64,000 bases of DNA from an uncultured Clostridia bacterium (GCA_947625615.1 CANQPB010000007.1:16881-80880); one strand, 5' to 3'. Positions 1-10,964 are shown, counted from the stretch's first letter. Notes: generated by a model from the letters alone, not told the origin. A program made the numbers and translations.

Positions 1-201
1 ATCCCCGAGGTCTTCGCCGTCTACAACAAGATGAAAAGGGATATCCACAAAAAGTGGGAGGCCAAGAAGGACTACGCCGAGCTGCTTAAAACCTCCGGCT
101 CGCCTGACAGCTGCATAGGCTGCGAACAGTGCGTAAACGCCTGCCCTCAGCATCTTGAAATACCTAAGCTCCTTGCCGAGTGCTCGGCCGATTTATCATG
201 A
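1..201 (+). CDS. C-terminal fragment of an aldo/keto reductase-like protein with ferredoxin-type cysteine motif (truncated by window start)
   Basis: Frame-1 translation ends ...[34 protein letters not shown]; CxxCxxC...CP motif typical of the 4Fe-4S tail of such reductases. Confidence 0.6.
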   Translation: MPEVFAVYNKMKRDIHKKWEAKKDYAELLKTSGSPDSCIGCEQCVNACPQHLEIPKLLAECSADLS

Positions 202-2468
202 ACGGCAAAATCTGGCTCTCATCGCCTGCGCCCACGGGCGATGAGGCTTTTCGCGAGGGCTGGAACCGCGCCCTGCCGATAGGAAACGGCTCTTTGGGGG
301 CGATGGTTTACGGCGGGGTTTCGCGGGATATCCTTCAGCTTAACGAGGAGACCGTTTGGGTCGGCTCGGGCGGAAGAAACCGCGTCAATCCCAAGGCAAA
401 GGGCAGCTGGCGCCGCGTCAGAGAGCTTTTGTGCGAGGGCAGAATTAAAGAGGCCGAGGAGCTCTGCGCCTCAGACCTCTACGCCATACCCGACCAGCAG
501 CGCTATTACGACACCTGCGGCCACATCTCTTTCGGCTATCCGTTTGAGGATTTTTCTGGCTACCGCCGTGAGCTCAGCCTTGAAGAAGCCGTCTGCCGCG
601 TGGAGTTTACCTCCGGCGAAAGCCGCGTCCGGAGAGAATATTTCGCAAGCTTCCCGGATCAGGTGATCGTCTTGAGGCAGACATCTCAGGGCGGCGCGCG
701 CTTCGGCTGCAAGATAGATCTTTCCGAGCGCGACAACCCCGATTACCGACTTGACGTCGGCGAGCTCGGCCCCTATGTGACGGTAAACCAGCCGGATGGC
801 GGCTGCTGCTATTGCGTCATGGCCGCAGTTGAAAGCGACGGCTGCGTCATCTGCTCAGAAACCGGCGCCGAGGTGTTCGACGCCACCGATATGACCGTCT
901 ACATCACTGTAAGAAGCGATTTTCACGGCGACGATCCCATAGCGTGGTGCGAAAGCAAGCTTCGCGCCGCCGCGGAGCTCGGCTTTGATGCCGTCAAGGC
1001 CCGCCATATCGAGGACTACCGCGCCCTATTCGGCCGGGTATCCCTTCGCATCGATGGCGAGGATCGCGACAGTATCCCCACCGACGAGCGCCTTAAAAAC
1101 GCCGCCACCGATCCCTCCCTTGCCGAGCTCTACTTCGATTTCGGCCGGTATCTCATAATCTCATCTTCCAGACCCGGCACCCTGCCCGCAAATCTTCAGG
1201 GCATCTGGAACAAAGATCACACCCCGGCCTGGGGCTCGAAGTACACGATAAATATCAACGCCGAGATGAACTGCTGGCCCGATTGCGTCTGCGGCCTGCC
1301 CGAGTGCGAGCTCCCTCTTTTGGAGCATCTCAAAGTCATGCTTCCTTACGGGCAGAAGGTTGCGAAGGACATGTACGGCCTGAACGGCTTCTGCGCCCAC
1401 CACAACACCGACGTCTTCGGCGACTGCGCCCCTCAGGACATGTGGATGCCGGCAACCGTCTGGCCGATGGGCGCCGCATGGATCTGCACGCACATAAAAT
1501 CCCACTACGAATTCACCGGCGACAAATCAATCCTCAGCGAGTACATAGACATCTTAAAGGAGGCCTGCCGCTTCTTCACCGAATACCTCTTCGAGCGAAA
1601 CGGCGTTTTGATAACCGGCCCCTCCACCTCGCCGGAAAACATCTATATCCACCCCTCAGGCGAAAAGGGCAGCCTCTGCGTCGGCCCCACGATGGACTCG
1701 ATGATCATAAGAGAGATCTTTGAGAGCTGCCTTGAATACTCCCGCATTTTGGGCGTATGGGACGGCCTCTGCGACAAAATTTCCGAGATGCTCCCGAAGC
1801 TGCCGAAGCCGACAGTCGGAAAATACGGCCAGATAATGGAATGGGCCGAGGACTACGATGAGGCCGAGCCGGGGCACCGCCACATCTCCCATCTCTGGGG
1901 GCTTTATCCCTCCGATCAGCTCTCCTATGAAAAGACCCCCGAGCTGATGAGCGCCGCAAGGGTCACCCTCGAGCGCCGCCTTGCCAACGGGGGAGGGCAC
2001 ACCGGCTGGTCGCGCGCTTGGATAATCAACATGTGGGCCCGCCTCCGCGACGGCGAAAAGGTCGGCGAGAACGTCGAGGCGCTCCTCAATCGCTCCACAT
2101 ACCCCAACATGTTCGACATGCACCCGCCCTTCCAGATTGACGGAAACTTCGGCGGCACCGCCGGCATCGCCGAGGCCCTTTTGCAAAGCCAGGGCGGAGT
2201 GGTAAAACTTCTGCCCGCGCTTCCGCCCAAGTGGCAAAGCGGCTCGTTCAAGGGCCTTCTTGCCAGGGGAGGTCTCACCGTCGATGTCGGGTGGGAAGAT
2301 TCAAAGCTTAAGAGCTCGAAGATAATCTCCCGCCTCGGAAATCCCGTAAAGCTTGAAACAAAGCCGTTTTACAGGATATCCGCCCCCGGTGCTGAGATCG
2401 TCAAAACTGCCGAAAACATTGTCGAGATCACCGGGCAGCCCGGCTTTGAGGTCACAATCGAGGCATAA
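198..2468 (+). CDS. Glycoside hydrolase family 95 (alpha-L-fucosidase-like)
   Basis: [19 protein letters not shown]...[13 protein letters not shown] and [21 protein letters not shown] motifs; ATG at 198 overlaps the upstream stop (ATGA). Confidence 0.85.
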   Translation: MNGKIWLSSPAPTGDEAFREGWNRALPIGNGSLGAMVYGGVSRDILQLNEETVWVGSGGRNRVNPKAKGSWRRVRELLCEGRIKEAEELCASDLYAIPDQQRYYDTCGHISFGYPFEDFSGYRRELSLEEAVCRVEFTSGESRVRREYFASFPDQVIVLRQTSQGGARFGCKIDLSERDNPDYRLDVGELGPYVTVNQPDGGCCYCVMAAVESDGCVICSETGAEVFDATDMTVYITVRSDFHGDDPIAWCESKLRAAAELGFDAVKARHIEDYRALFGRVSLRIDGEDRDSIPTDERLKNAATDPSLAELYFDFGRYLIISSSRPGTLPANLQGIWNKDHTPAWGSKYTININAEMNCWPDCVCGLPECELPLLEHLKVMLPYGQKVAKDMYGLNGFCAHHNTDVFGDCAPQDMWMPATVWPMGAAWICTHIKSHYEFTGDKSILSEYIDILKEACRFFTEYLFERNGVLITGPSTSPENIYIHPSGEKGSLCVGPTMDSMIIREIFESCLEYSRILGVWDGLCDKISEMLPKLPKPTVGKYGQIMEWAEDYDEAEPGHRHISHLWGLYPSDQLSYEKTPELMSAARVTLERRLANGGGHTGWSRAWIINMWARLRDGEKVGENVEALLNRSTYPNMFDMHPPFQIDGNFGGTAGIAEALLQSQGGVVKLLPALPPKWQSGSFKGLLARGGLTVDVGWEDSKLKSSKIISRLGNPVKLETKPFYRISAPGAEIVKTAENIVEITGQPGFEVTIEA

Positions 2469-2469
2469 A

Positions 2470-2502
2470 AAATTTCCCGTCTGTTCACGCAGGCGGGATT
2501 AT
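2470..2502. terminator. Hairpin between convergent GH95 and his operon
   Basis: tCCCGTCTG-TTCACG-CAGGCGGGa followed by ATTATTTTG. Confidence 0.6.
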
Positions 2503-3236
2503 TTTGTGTATTCTATGTATTTTTCAAACCCGTAGGCGATACCCTCGGGCGAGTGAGCGTCGCTCGAAAGAATCAGATTCGCGCCCTTATTTTTGATGTA
2601 TTCTGCGATCTCTGAAGACGGGTAGGGCTCGTCGGTATACCCCCTGAAAATCCCGCCGGTGTTCACCTCAAACACGGCGCCCGCACGAATCAGCCTGTCC
2701 GCCGCGGCCTGCCATGCGCTTCGGTAACGCATGTCCGAGCTGTCAAACGGAACCGATCGCTTAAACTTCTTTATCAAATCAAAGTGCCCGATAATATCCG
2801 GTCTCATGTCGGCAAGCGAACCGACCGCCTTAAAGTAGTCCGCCGCGCAGAGATAAAAATCCCCGGAGTAGAATTCATCAATCATGCCCTTAAGCATCTC
2901 CGGCGTCTCGTCGACGGAAATATACTTGTCGCCCTGCTTAAGGTAATGCACCGAGCCTATGACGTAGTCGAAACCGTCGGTCGGGGCAGGGGAGTATAGA
3001 TCCTGCTCAACACCGCAGTATATGTCAATCTGCCCGGTATACTTTTCCTTCAGCCTTTTGATCTCGGAAATAAACTCCCGATACCTCTCAAGCGGCAAGC
3101 AGCAGCTGTCAAAGGGGACGTACGAATGCGCCAGAAGCCCCAAATGCCTGACGCCCTTTTTAATCGCCGCACGGACATACTCCTCAGGATAGGTCAATCC
3201 ATCGCAGAATTTTGTGTGGACATGAAGGTCGGTCAT
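2499..3236 (-). CDS. Histidinol-phosphatase, PHP family
   Basis: [14 protein letters not shown]...; PHP metal motifs; last gene of the his operon. Confidence 0.85.
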   Translation of the reverse strand: MTDLHVHTKFCDGLTYPEEYVRAAIKKGVRHLGLLAHSYVPFDSCCLPLERYREFISEIKRLKEKYTGQIDIYCGVEQDLYSPAPTDGFDYVIGSVHYLKQGDKYISVDETPEMLKGMIDEFYSGDFYLCAADYFKAVGSLADMRPDIIGHFDLIKKFKRSVPFDSSDMRYRSAWQAAADRLIRAGAVFEVNTGGIFRGYTDEPYPSSEIAEYIKNKGANLILSSDAHSPEGIAYGFEKYIEYTK

Positions 3237-3886
3237 ACCATCTTCTCCTGCTTCACTTTGTGATCAATAACATGCCTCGACGCGAGCTCCGCCCTGATTT
3301 CGTCCGGCGAAATTCCCATTTCAACCATCATCACCATCACATGATACATCAAATCCGCAACCTCGTAAACTGTCTCGCGGCGGTCTCCGCCCTTCGCTGC
3401 GATGATCACCTCTGTCGATTCCTCACCGACCTTTTTCAGAATCTTGTCGATCCCCTTTTCAAACAGGTAGCTCGTGTACGACCCCTCCGGGAGTTCCTTC
3501 TTGCGCCCCTCAAGCAGCCGGTAGAGCCCGTCGGTGCTGAAATCCTCCTCCGATTTTTCAATTTCGAGAATTGTATTTGTAAAACAGGAATCCGTTCCCA
3601 AGTGGCATGCCGGGCCGTCCTTATTGACTAAAACCAACAGCGCGTCGCCGTCGCAGTCCGCCGTTATCGAGACGATATGCTGATAGTTTCCGCTTGTCTC
3701 GCCCTTTAGCCACAGCTCCTGCCGCGATCTGCTGAAAAAGCATGTCAGTCCCTTTTTCATCGTAATATCGAGGCTTTTGCGGGTCATATATGCAAGGGTG
3801 AGCACCTTTTTCGACGTGTTATCAACAACAATTGCCGGGATCAGCCCGTCCCTGTCAAATTTAAGCTCATTTACTGTCATGTCCAT
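3233..3886 (-). CDS. hisIE: Bifunctional phosphoribosyl-AMP cyclohydrolase / phosphoribosyl-ATP pyrophosphatase
   Basis: HisI domain ([13 protein letters not shown]...[18 protein letters not shown]) followed by HisE domain ([14 protein letters not shown]). Confidence 0.93.
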   Translation of the reverse strand: MDMTVNELKFDRDGLIPAIVVDNTSKKVLTLAYMTRKSLDITMKKGLTCFFSRSRQELWLKGETSGNYQHIVSITADCDGDALLVLVNKDGPACHLGTDSCFTNTILEIEKSEEDFSTDGLYRLLEGRKKELPEGSYTSYLFEKGIDKILKKVGEESTEVIIAAKGGDRRETVYEVADLMYHVMVMMVEMGISPDEIRAELASRHVIDHKVKQEKMV

Positions 3887-3892
3887 TCTCCT

Positions 3893-4654
3893 TTAACATA
3901 TTCTCACGGGTATGCCGTTTTTGTCAAGAAGCTTTTTCAGCTCGTGGATCGCCACCTCGCGGTAGTGGAAGATCGATGCCGCAAGCCCGGCGTCCGCGTT
4001 CGGGACGCTTTTGAAAAGCTCCACAAAATCCTCGGCCGATCCCGCGCCGCCTGACGCGATTACCGGCACCTTTGCCGTGCCGCACACGTCGTTGAGCATC
4101 TCTATGTCGAAGCCGTTTCGCACGCCGTCGGTGTCTATCGAATTCAGCACGATCTCCCCGGCGCCCTCGTCAACGCAGTATTTAATCCACTCAACCGCGT
4201 CGATTCCGGTGTAGTCGCGGCCGCCGCGCCCGTAAACGCGGTACTCGCCCTTATGCCTCTTTACGTCCGCCGAGATCACCACGCACTGGCTCCCGTAACG
4301 CTTTGCGGCCTTTCTGATAAGCGTTCTGTCGGCAATCGCCCCGCTGTTAACGCTCACCTTGTCGGCGCCGCATTTCAGAACCCTGTCGAAGTCCTCAAAC
4401 GAGTTGATCCCCCCGCCCACAGTCAGCGGAATGAACACCTTCGAGGCCACCTTTGTCAGCACATCGGTAAAAAGCTTTCTGCCGTCCGACGAGGCTGTTA
4501 TATCGTAGAAGACGAGCTCGTCGGCCCCGCAGTCGCTGTAATATTCGGCGAGCTCCACCGGGTCGGCGATGTCCTTGTTTCCAACGAAATTAACTCCCTT
4601 TGTAACCTTGCCGTCGCGCACGTCGAGGCAGGCGATTATCCTTTTTTTCAGCAT
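3893..4654 (-). CDS. hisF: Imidazole glycerol phosphate synthase subunit HisF
   Basis: MLKKRIIACLDVRDGKVTKGVNF. Confidence 0.96.
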   Translation of the reverse strand: MLKKRIIACLDVRDGKVTKGVNFVGNKDIADPVELAEYYSDCGADELVFYDITASSDGRKLFTDVLTKVASKVFIPLTVGGGINSFEDFDRVLKCGADKVSVNSGAIADRTLIRKAAKRYGSQCVVISADVKRHKGEYRVYGRGGRDYTGIDAVEWIKYCVDEGAGEIVLNSIDTDGVRNGFDIEMLNDVCGTAKVPVIASGGAGSAEDFVELFKSVPNADAGLAASIFHYREVAIHELKKLLDKNGIPVRIC

Positions 4655-4673
4655 GTTTTCTCCCTTATGCGAT

Positions 4674-5390
4674 TTATTTTGCGATCCTCACGGCCTCGGC
4701 AAGGTCGATTGCGCCCTCGTAATAGGCCTTCCCTATTATCGCGGCGTCTATTCCGCTCTCCTTTAATGCGGCGATGTCGCCGATATCCGTTACCCCTCCC
4801 GAGGCGACGATCTCCATTTTCAGAGCCTCTTTGAGCTCCTTATAGAGCTTAAGATTCGCCCCGCGCATCTCGCCGTCCCGGCTTATATCGGTGCAGATGA
4901 TCGCCGAGACGCCCAAATCCTGCATTCTGCGTGCAAAGTCCCAAAGCCTTATGCCGGAATCCTCAAGCCAGCCCTTCACGGCGATAAACCCGTCCTTGAC
5001 GTCCGCCCCGACGGCCACAGCCGCCGTCCCAAAGCGGCGCACCGCCTCGGTTATAAGCTCCTCATTCTCGACCGCCGCCGTCCCGAGTATCACCCTTGAA
5101 GCCCCGGCCGAGAGGTAGTTTTCTATGGTCTCAATGCTCCTGATCCCGCCGCCGATCTCACTGAAAAGCCCGGGGATCCCGAGAATTTTTTTGAGCACCT
5201 GCGAGTTTTTCGCCGAGCCGTCCCTTGCGCCCTCAAGGTCGACAAGGTGAATGCACTCGGCGCCCTTTTTAATAAAATCGCAGGCGACGGAATGGGGATC
5301 GTCGCTGTAGACGGTCATTTTTTGGTAGTCGCCCTTTCTCAGCCTCACGGCTTTGCCGCCGTAGAGGTCAATAGCAGGAAAAATTTTCAT
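4674..5390 (-). CDS. hisA: ProFAR isomerase HisA
   Basis: MKIFPAIDLYGGKAVRLRKGDY. Confidence 0.96.
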   Translation of the reverse strand: MKIFPAIDLYGGKAVRLRKGDYQKMTVYSDDPHSVACDFIKKGAECIHLVDLEGARDGSAKNSQVLKKILGIPGLFSEIGGGIRSIETIENYLSAGASRVILGTAAVENEELITEAVRRFGTAAVAVGADVKDGFIAVKGWLEDSGIRLWDFARRMQDLGVSAIICTDISRDGEMRGANLKLYKELKEALKMEIVASGGVTDIGDIAALKESGIDAAIIGKAYYEGAIDLAEAVRIAK

Positions 5391-5393
5391 AAT

Positions 5394-5996
5394 TTACATC
5401 TCACAGAATGATTTCAGAATATTCAGCCCGGTCTTGCCGCTCTTTTCGGGGTGGAACTGACAGCCCATGACGTTTTTATCCGCGACCGACGCCGTAAGCT
5501 CGGCGCCGTAGTCAGTCACCGCGATCACCGAGGGCGACCCGGCGGCATAGTAGGAGTGCACGAAATACACGCACTCGCCCGATTTTATGTACTTAAATAG
5601 GGGGTGCCCCTCGAATTTCAGCTCGTTCCACCCGATGTGGGGTATTTTGAACCCCTCGGGAATCACGTCGGAAATCGGCCGCACGCTGCCCTTGATAAGC
5701 CCGAGGCCGCCGTGCTCACCGAATTCATAGCTTTTTTCCATCAAAAGCTGCATTCCGAGGCAGATCCCCAAAATCGGCTTTCCCGCGGCCGCCTCTTTAA
5801 GAATTGCGTCAAAGAGACCCGATTTTTTGAGGCGCTCCGCGGCGTCGGCAAAGGCCCCCACGCCGGGCAGAATGATCCTGTCCGCCTCGTTAAGACCCTC
5901 CGGCGTGTCGGCCATAACTGCCTCGGCACCTATAGCGCTGAGCGACGAGCGCAGCGAAAACAAATTCCCGACGCCGTAATCGACGATTGCAAGCAT
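5394..5996 (-). CDS. hisH: Imidazole glycerol phosphate synthase subunit HisH
   Basis: MLAIVDYGVGNLFSLRSSL, GICLGMQLLME, GCQFHPEKSG; start overlaps hisB stop (TGATG). Confidence 0.95.
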   Translation of the reverse strand: MLAIVDYGVGNLFSLRSSLSAIGAEAVMADTPEGLNEADRIILPGVGAFADAAERLKKSGLFDAILKEAAAGKPILGICLGMQLLMEKSYEFGEHGGLGLIKGSVRPISDVIPEGFKIPHIGWNELKFEGHPLFKYIKSGECVYFVHSYYAAGSPSVIAVTDYGAELTASVADKNVMGCQFHPEKSGKTGLNILKSFCEM

Positions 5997-6583
5997 CAGA
6001 GCGCCCCCTTCGTCGAGGGCACCGAATCGGAAAATCTCTGATCCGTTTCGGTCGCCGCCCGTAAAGACCTCGCCGCCGATTTGAACGCCCCCTCGATTAT
6101 GTGGTGGGAGTTTTTCCCGGCGAGCTGCCTTATGTGCAGGGTGACGCGCGCCTCGCGGACAAACGCCGCGAAAAATTCCTCGCAAAGCTCGGTGTCGAAG
6201 TCGCCGACCTTCTCGGCGGGAATCTCAAGCCCGTAGCCGAGATATGCCCTGCCCGAGATGTCGACCGCCGTCATGATCAGCGCCTCGTCCATCGGAATGA
6301 TTGCCTCGCCGTAGCGGCTAATGCCCTTTTTGTCGCCGACGGCGCTGTTGAACGCCTGCCCGAGCGTAATGCCGATGTCCTCGACCGAGTGGTGGAAATC
6401 CACCTCGGTGTCGCCCTTGCAGGTGACGGAAAGATCAAAACCCGAGTGCCTTGCAAACAGCGTCAGCATGTGATCCAAAAATCCCACGCCGCTCGAGACG
6501 TTTGCCTCGCCCTTGCCGTCAAGATTGATATATAACGAGATATCGGTTTCCGCAGTACTGCGCTTAATTTCGGCTGTTCTCAT
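5996..6583 (-). CDS. hisB: Imidazoleglycerol-phosphate dehydratase
   Basis: GVGFLDHMLTLFARHSGFDL, DFHHSVEDIGI, NSHHIIEGAFKSAARSLR. Confidence 0.96.
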   Translation of the reverse strand: MRTAEIKRSTAETDISLYINLDGKGEANVSSGVGFLDHMLTLFARHSGFDLSVTCKGDTEVDFHHSVEDIGITLGQAFNSAVGDKKGISRYGEAIIPMDEALIMTAVDISGRAYLGYGLEIPAEKVGDFDTELCEEFFAAFVREARVTLHIRQLAGKNSHHIIEGAFKSAARSLRAATETDQRFSDSVPSTKGAL

Positions 6584-7650
6584 ATTTTTGCCTCCGAATC
6601 AATAATTTCAGCTATATTTTTTACAAGAATATCCATTTCTTCGTCGCTGCCGACGGTTATCCGAAGATACTCCGAAATCCTCGGCTTATCGAAGTGCCGA
6701 ACGAGAATTCCGCGCTCCTTGAGCTTTTCGTAGAGCGTTTTTCCGCCGATTCCGGGGTAGGAGGCGAACAGAAAATTAGCCGAGCTGTCGGTAACTTTAA
6801 AGCCCAAACCGCGCAGTTTCGCGGAGATCCGCTCTCTCGTCGCCGCGATCTTTTTGCAGTTGGCAACGGTGTAGTCTTCGTCCGAAATCGCCCCGATCCC
6901 GGCAGCAAGGTTTGTCCGCGAGAGGTTATACGGGTTTGTCGAGTAGATGATCCGGTAAATGTCGTCGATAATGTCCTTGCAGGCGACGGCAAATCCCACC
7001 CTTGCGCCCGCCAGCGAACGCGACTTTGAAAAGGTTTGCACTACGATCAGATTTTGATATTTTCTCACAAGCGGCACCGCACTGACGCCCCCGAAGTCAA
7101 CATACGCTTCGTCGATGACGACGATATTTTTGGGGTTTGATTCCGCAATCCTACAGATATCCTCCTGAGAAATTGTCAATCCCGTCGGCGCGTTGGGGTT
7201 GGCGATAAAAATGTTTTTTTCAATCCCGATATAGTCCTTAGGGTCGATCGAAAAATCTTGCCTCAGCGGAATGACCGTGAAGGGCACGCCGTTTATCGCC
7301 GCGAAAACCGAGTAAAACCCGTAGGTGATGTCCGCAAACGCTGCGGGGGAGCTCGGCGAGCAAAACGCCTTGAAGATAAAATTCAGCGCCTCGTCCGAAC
7401 CGTTCGTAACGGCCACATTCTCTTTCTCGACTCCCAGCCTCTCGGCGATGAGGCCTCTCAGCCCGCCGCCGTCAAGCTCGGGGTAGAGCTGCAGCCTTTT
7501 TGCGGCCTCCGCAGCCATCTCGACGACTTTCGGCGAGGGCGGAAAGGGCGATTCGTTCGTGTTCAGCTTGATAAATTTTTTTCCGACCGGCTGCTCGCCC
7601 GGAACATAGGGTTCCAAAGCCCTCAGCTCCGGCCTAAGAAATTCAGACAT
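6580..7650 (-). CDS. hisC: Histidinol-phosphate aminotransferase
   Basis: KLNTNESPFPPSP...TFSKSRSLAGARVGFA; operon context. Confidence 0.93.
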   Translation of the reverse strand: MSEFLRPELRALEPYVPGEQPVGKKFIKLNTNESPFPPSPKVVEMAAEAAKRLQLYPELDGGGLRGLIAERLGVEKENVAVTNGSDEALNFIFKAFCSPSSPAAFADITYGFYSVFAAINGVPFTVIPLRQDFSIDPKDYIGIEKNIFIANPNAPTGLTISQEDICRIAESNPKNIVVIDEAYVDFGGVSAVPLVRKYQNLIVVQTFSKSRSLAGARVGFAVACKDIIDDIYRIIYSTNPYNLSRTNLAAGIGAISDEDYTVANCKKIAATRERISAKLRGLGFKVTDSSANFLFASYPGIGGKTLYEKLKERGILVRHFDKPRISEYLRITVGSDEEMDILVKNIAEIIDSEAKI

Positions 7651-7674
7651 TTTCAGTCTCCTAACATCATTTTA

Positions 7675-7696
7675 TGTAAAGCATTTTATCTTTACA
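7675..7696. promoter_or_regulatory. 22-bp palindrome TGTAAAG-N8-CTTTACA (putative operator)
   Basis: Perfect 7-bp arms; recurs at 7774-7795, 31697-31718 and 53881-53902. Confidence 0.55.
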
Positions 7697-7711
7697 GATA
7701 GCTTAATTCAA
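7683..7711 (-). promoter_or_regulatory. Putative internal hisC promoter
   Basis: Minus strand TTGAAT-17 nt-TAAAAT; -10 lies inside palindrome 7675-7696. Confidence 0.5.
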
Positions 7712-7773
7712 CGCAAAATCCGCAATATTTCGTCATTTTCCGGTGATCTCTTATCTCTGCCTCCGGCATTTCA

Positions 7774-7795
7774 TGTAAAGCACATTACCTTTACG
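7774..7795. promoter_or_regulatory. Second TGTAAAG-N8-CTTTACg palindrome, at the hisD stop codon
   Basis: One mismatch to the 7675 copy; centres 99 bp apart. Confidence 0.45.
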
Positions 7796-9065
7796 ATTTT
7801 ATCCTCACCTTAGCGCTCCTTGCATGGGCGTCAAAGCCCTCTTTCTCGGCGAACGCCGCCACCTTTTCGGCGACCTCGGCAAATGCCTCCTCAGTGAAAT
7901 AGGTGAACTGCGTTTTTTTCACGAAATCGTCCACCGAAAGGGGACTTGAAAATCTCGCGGTGCCGCTCGTCGGCAGGGTGTGGTTCGGCCCGGCGAAGTA
8001 GTCGCCCAGCGGCTCGGGGCAGCTGTTCCCCAAGAAGATCGAGCCCGCGTTTTTGATCTCGCCCAAAAGGTCGAACGGCGCCTCGGTGCAAATTTCAAGG
8101 TGCTCGGGGGCGATCTCGTTCGAAAGCTTCACCGCCTCGCCGATGCTCCCGGCGACGATTATCTTTCCGTTTCTCTCTATAGACGCCCTCGCAATTTCTT
8201 CGCGGGGGAGGACTTTCAGCTGCTTTTCTGTCTCGGCGGCCACCTTTTCGGCGAGATCATAATCGTCGGTGATCAGAACGGCCGTCGCGAGCCTGTCGTG
8301 CTCGGCCTGCGACAAAAGATCCGCCGCAAGATATTCGGGCTTTGCCGTCCTGTCGGCGATTATCAGGATCTCGCTCGGGCCGGCGATCATGTCAATAGCC
8401 ACCCGGCCGAACACCTGGCGCTTCGCCTCGGCGACATACTGGTTGCCGGGGCCGACTATTTTGTCGACGCGCGGCACACTCTCGGTGCCGTAGGCGAGGG
8501 CGGCGACTGCCTGCGCCCCGCCGGTCTTGAATACCCTTGTAACCCCGCCGATCTTTGCTGCGGCGAGGATCTCCGGCATTATTGTTCCGTCGGCGCGGCA
8601 GGGGGTGGCCATAACGATCTCCCGGCAGCCCGCAAGTTTCGCCGGCACAGCGTTCATCAGAACGGTCGAGGGGTAAGCCGCCGTACCGCCGGGGACGTAA
8701 AGCCCCACCTTTTCAAGCGGCATCACCTTCTGGCCCATGACAACACCCGGCTTGTTTGAGAGAACAAACCCGCTGCGGAGCTGATTTTTGTGAAATTCGC
8801 GGATATTTTCCGCCGCTTCTTTCAGAATCTCTAAAAATTCCGGCCTGACCGCCGCCATAGCTTCGTCAAATTCGCGGTTGGTGACCTCTAACTTTTCAAG
8901 ATCGACTTTCTCAAACTTTTTTGCATACTCCAAAAGCGCGGAATCGCCGTTTTCGCGGACGTTTGCGATAATTTCCCGCACTGTTTCCGAGACGTCGACG
9001 GTCTGCGTGACCCGCTCGAACAGCTCGTTTGCGGTCGCCTGCGAGGTTCTCAGTATCTTTATCAT
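7791..9065 (-). CDS. hisD: Histidinol dehydrogenase
   Basis: GLYVPGGTAAYPSTVLMNAVPAKLAG, GPSEILI, GPNHTLPTSGTARF. Confidence 0.96.
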   Translation of the reverse strand: MIKILRTSQATANELFERVTQTVDVSETVREIIANVRENGDSALLEYAKKFEKVDLEKLEVTNREFDEAMAAVRPEFLEILKEAAENIREFHKNQLRSGFVLSNKPGVVMGQKVMPLEKVGLYVPGGTAAYPSTVLMNAVPAKLAGCREIVMATPCRADGTIMPEILAAAKIGGVTRVFKTGGAQAVAALAYGTESVPRVDKIVGPGNQYVAEAKRQVFGRVAIDMIAGPSEILIIADRTAKPEYLAADLLSQAEHDRLATAVLITDDYDLAEKVAAETEKQLKVLPREEIARASIERNGKIIVAGSIGEAVKLSNEIAPEHLEICTEAPFDLLGEIKNAGSIFLGNSCPEPLGDYFAGPNHTLPTSGTARFSSPLSVDDFVKKTQFTYFTEEAFAEVAEKVAAFAEKEGFDAHARSAKVRIKS

Positions 9066-9073
9066 GGCTAAAT

Positions 9074-9712
9074 TTATTCTCCTTTGGATTTTAATTCGGT
9101 GAGCCGGTTTTTGATTTCTGTTATCCTTTCGCGCTTGAAGCGATAGCTCGGCTTGTTGGCAATCAGCCTCGCCGAGACCTCAAACAGCGTGTTTTTCACT
9201 TCAAGATCGTTCTGCTTAAGGGTGGCGCCCGTCTCGACGATGTCTACGATGACGTCGGAAAGGCCGAGTATCGGCGCAAGCTCAATCGAACCGTTCAGCT
9301 TGATGATCTCTATGTCGCGGCCGGTCGAGCTGTAGTAATCCTTTGCCACGTTTGCAAATTTTGTCGCCACCCTAAGGGTTTTCTTGCGGTCGTCCTTAAA
9401 GCCGCGGGGGCCCGCCACCGTCATTCGGCATTTTCCGAGGCCGGTGTCAAAAAGCTCGTAGACGTCGGGGCGGTATTCCGAAAGAATGTCCAGCCCCGCG
9501 ACGCCTATATCCGCCGCGCCCTTTTCGACGTAGATTGCCACGTCCGAGGGCTTTACCCAGAAATATCTCACTCCCGCCTCGGGGTTTTCAAACGTGAGCC
9601 GCCTCCCGGGATTTTCAATTTCGGGGCAGCGGTATCCCGCGGCCGCGAACATCTCGTAAACCCTGTCGCCGAGCCTTCCCTTCGGCAGGGCGATGTTTAT
9701 AATGTCACTCAA
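9074..9712 (-). CDS. hisG: ATP phosphoribosyltransferase catalytic subunit (short form)
   Basis: IALPKGRLGDRVYEMF...GAADIGVAGLDIL...DIVETGATLKQNDL; followed by HisZ. Confidence 0.95.
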   Translation of the reverse strand: MSDIINIALPKGRLGDRVYEMFAAAGYRCPEIENPGRRLTFENPEAGVRYFWVKPSDVAIYVEKGAADIGVAGLDILSEYRPDVYELFDTGLGKCRMTVAGPRGFKDDRKKTLRVATKFANVAKDYYSSTGRDIEIIKLNGSIELAPILGLSDVIVDIVETGATLKQNDLEVKNTLFEVSARLIANKPSYRFKRERITEIKNRLTELKSKGE

Positions 9713-10790
9713 CCCTGCGCACCCCGCTTCCGTCGACAGTGTAAATTTTTCTGAATTTCATGTTATCCGGCCGCGAGCTCATCGCGCAGACGCTTTCTCC
9801 GTTTTCGGACAGCGCCTTTTTTGCCTTGAAGATCTCCGCGGCGGGAACATTATCTTTGTATAGCAGAAGTATGTCCGCGTCGACGTCCTGCCCGTCTTCA
9901 AAGAGGGGATCGAGCGCGTCGAGGTAAAGTGCAAAGCCTATTGCCCGGGCGGATTTTTTCAGCTTTTTCATCAGGCCGTCGTACTGCCCGCCGCTCAGCA
10001 CCCCCGAGGGAACGCCGTCGATATAACCTTTAAAGAAGATGCCGCTGTAGTATCTCAGATCTCCGACGGTGGAAAAATCAACCCTCACCGCCGAGGAAAA
10101 TTCACTTCCCAAAAGCTCGCAGGTGTCGCAGAAAAGATCTATCGAATCCTGCGGGGCAAGCTCTGAAAGAAGCTTCCTTATTTCGCCCGAAGCATCTTCA
10201 GCCGGAAGATCAAGCTGCGAAAGCTTCAGAAGCTTTTCCGAGGCGTCGCCGTCAATCTGCTCGCGCTTAAGAAGCTGCCCGAGGCCGTCGGAATTTTTAT
10301 CGCCGATAAGGCGGAAGGCCTCTTTTTTGGCGGGCTCGTTGAGCCCGGCGGCTTCAAGCGCCTGCCTCATAAGCCCGAGATGCGAAACGGCGAGCTCGTA
10401 GCTTTCGGATATCGTCCTTAGGCTTTGCGCCGCCAGAGCCAGCACCTCGCAGACGCAGTATTCGTCAATTTTTCCGATGCATTCAAGCCCGGCCTGCGCA
10501 ATCTCCTTAAAGCTGAGGCCAGCCGCGCGGTAGACGTTTTCGTGATAGTAAAGCTTTTCAATGCCCTCTTCGGGGCAGTTTTTCACGATCGAAAGGGTGA
10601 CGTCCGGCTTCAAAGCCATAAGCCGCCCGTCGAGATCGGTAAAGGTGAGCACGTTTTCCGAGACTAAAAAGTCCTTGTTTTCGGCGTAAAGGTCGTACTC
10701 TTCAAATTTAGACATCTTGTAGCGGCGGTATCCCGCGCTCTCAAAAACGGCTCTTAAGCGGCGGTGAAGCTCGCTCTTGGAATAATTCAT
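9705..10790 (-). CDS. hisZ: ATP phosphoribosyltransferase regulatory subunit
   Basis: HisRS-like: DLDGRLMALKPDVTLSIVKN...YYSGIFFKGY; adjacent to short hisG. Confidence 0.9.
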   Translation of the reverse strand: MNYSKSELHRRLRAVFESAGYRRYKMSKFEEYDLYAENKDFLVSENVLTFTDLDGRLMALKPDVTLSIVKNCPEEGIEKLYYHENVYRAAGLSFKEIAQAGLECIGKIDEYCVCEVLALAAQSLRTISESYELAVSHLGLMRQALEAAGLNEPAKKEAFRLIGDKNSDGLGQLLKREQIDGDASEKLLKLSQLDLPAEDASGEIRKLLSELAPQDSIDLFCDTCELLGSEFSSAVRVDFSTVGDLRYYSGIFFKGYIDGVPSGVLSGGQYDGLMKKLKKSARAIGFALYLDALDPLFEDGQDVDADILLLYKDNVPAAEIFKAKKALSENGESVCAMSSRPDNMKFRKIYTVDGSGVRRVE

Positions 10791-10821
10791 TTAAAACTCT
10801 CTTTCGTTGGGTAGTGCAGTT

Positions 10822-10850
10822 ATTTTATCATAGTAGCAGGCTAAAGTCAA
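10822..10850 (-). promoter_or_regulatory. his operon promoter
   Basis: TTGACT-17 nt-TAAAAT on minus strand upstream of hisZ. Confidence 0.65.
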
Positions 10851-10964
10851 GCAAAACTTTCCGCCTTTTATAAATTTCGTAGATTTAAACAAAATCGGAG
10901 GCATCGCCTTTGAGTGTATGCGTCCGATTAGCTAAAATTTGACCTTTGCATTAACTGCCGGCTT

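Noticed and set aside
5997-6185. Extended N-terminus of the HisH ORF
   Set aside because: Overlaps hisB in another frame; the conserved HisH start MLAIVDYGVGN is at 5996 with TGATG coupling
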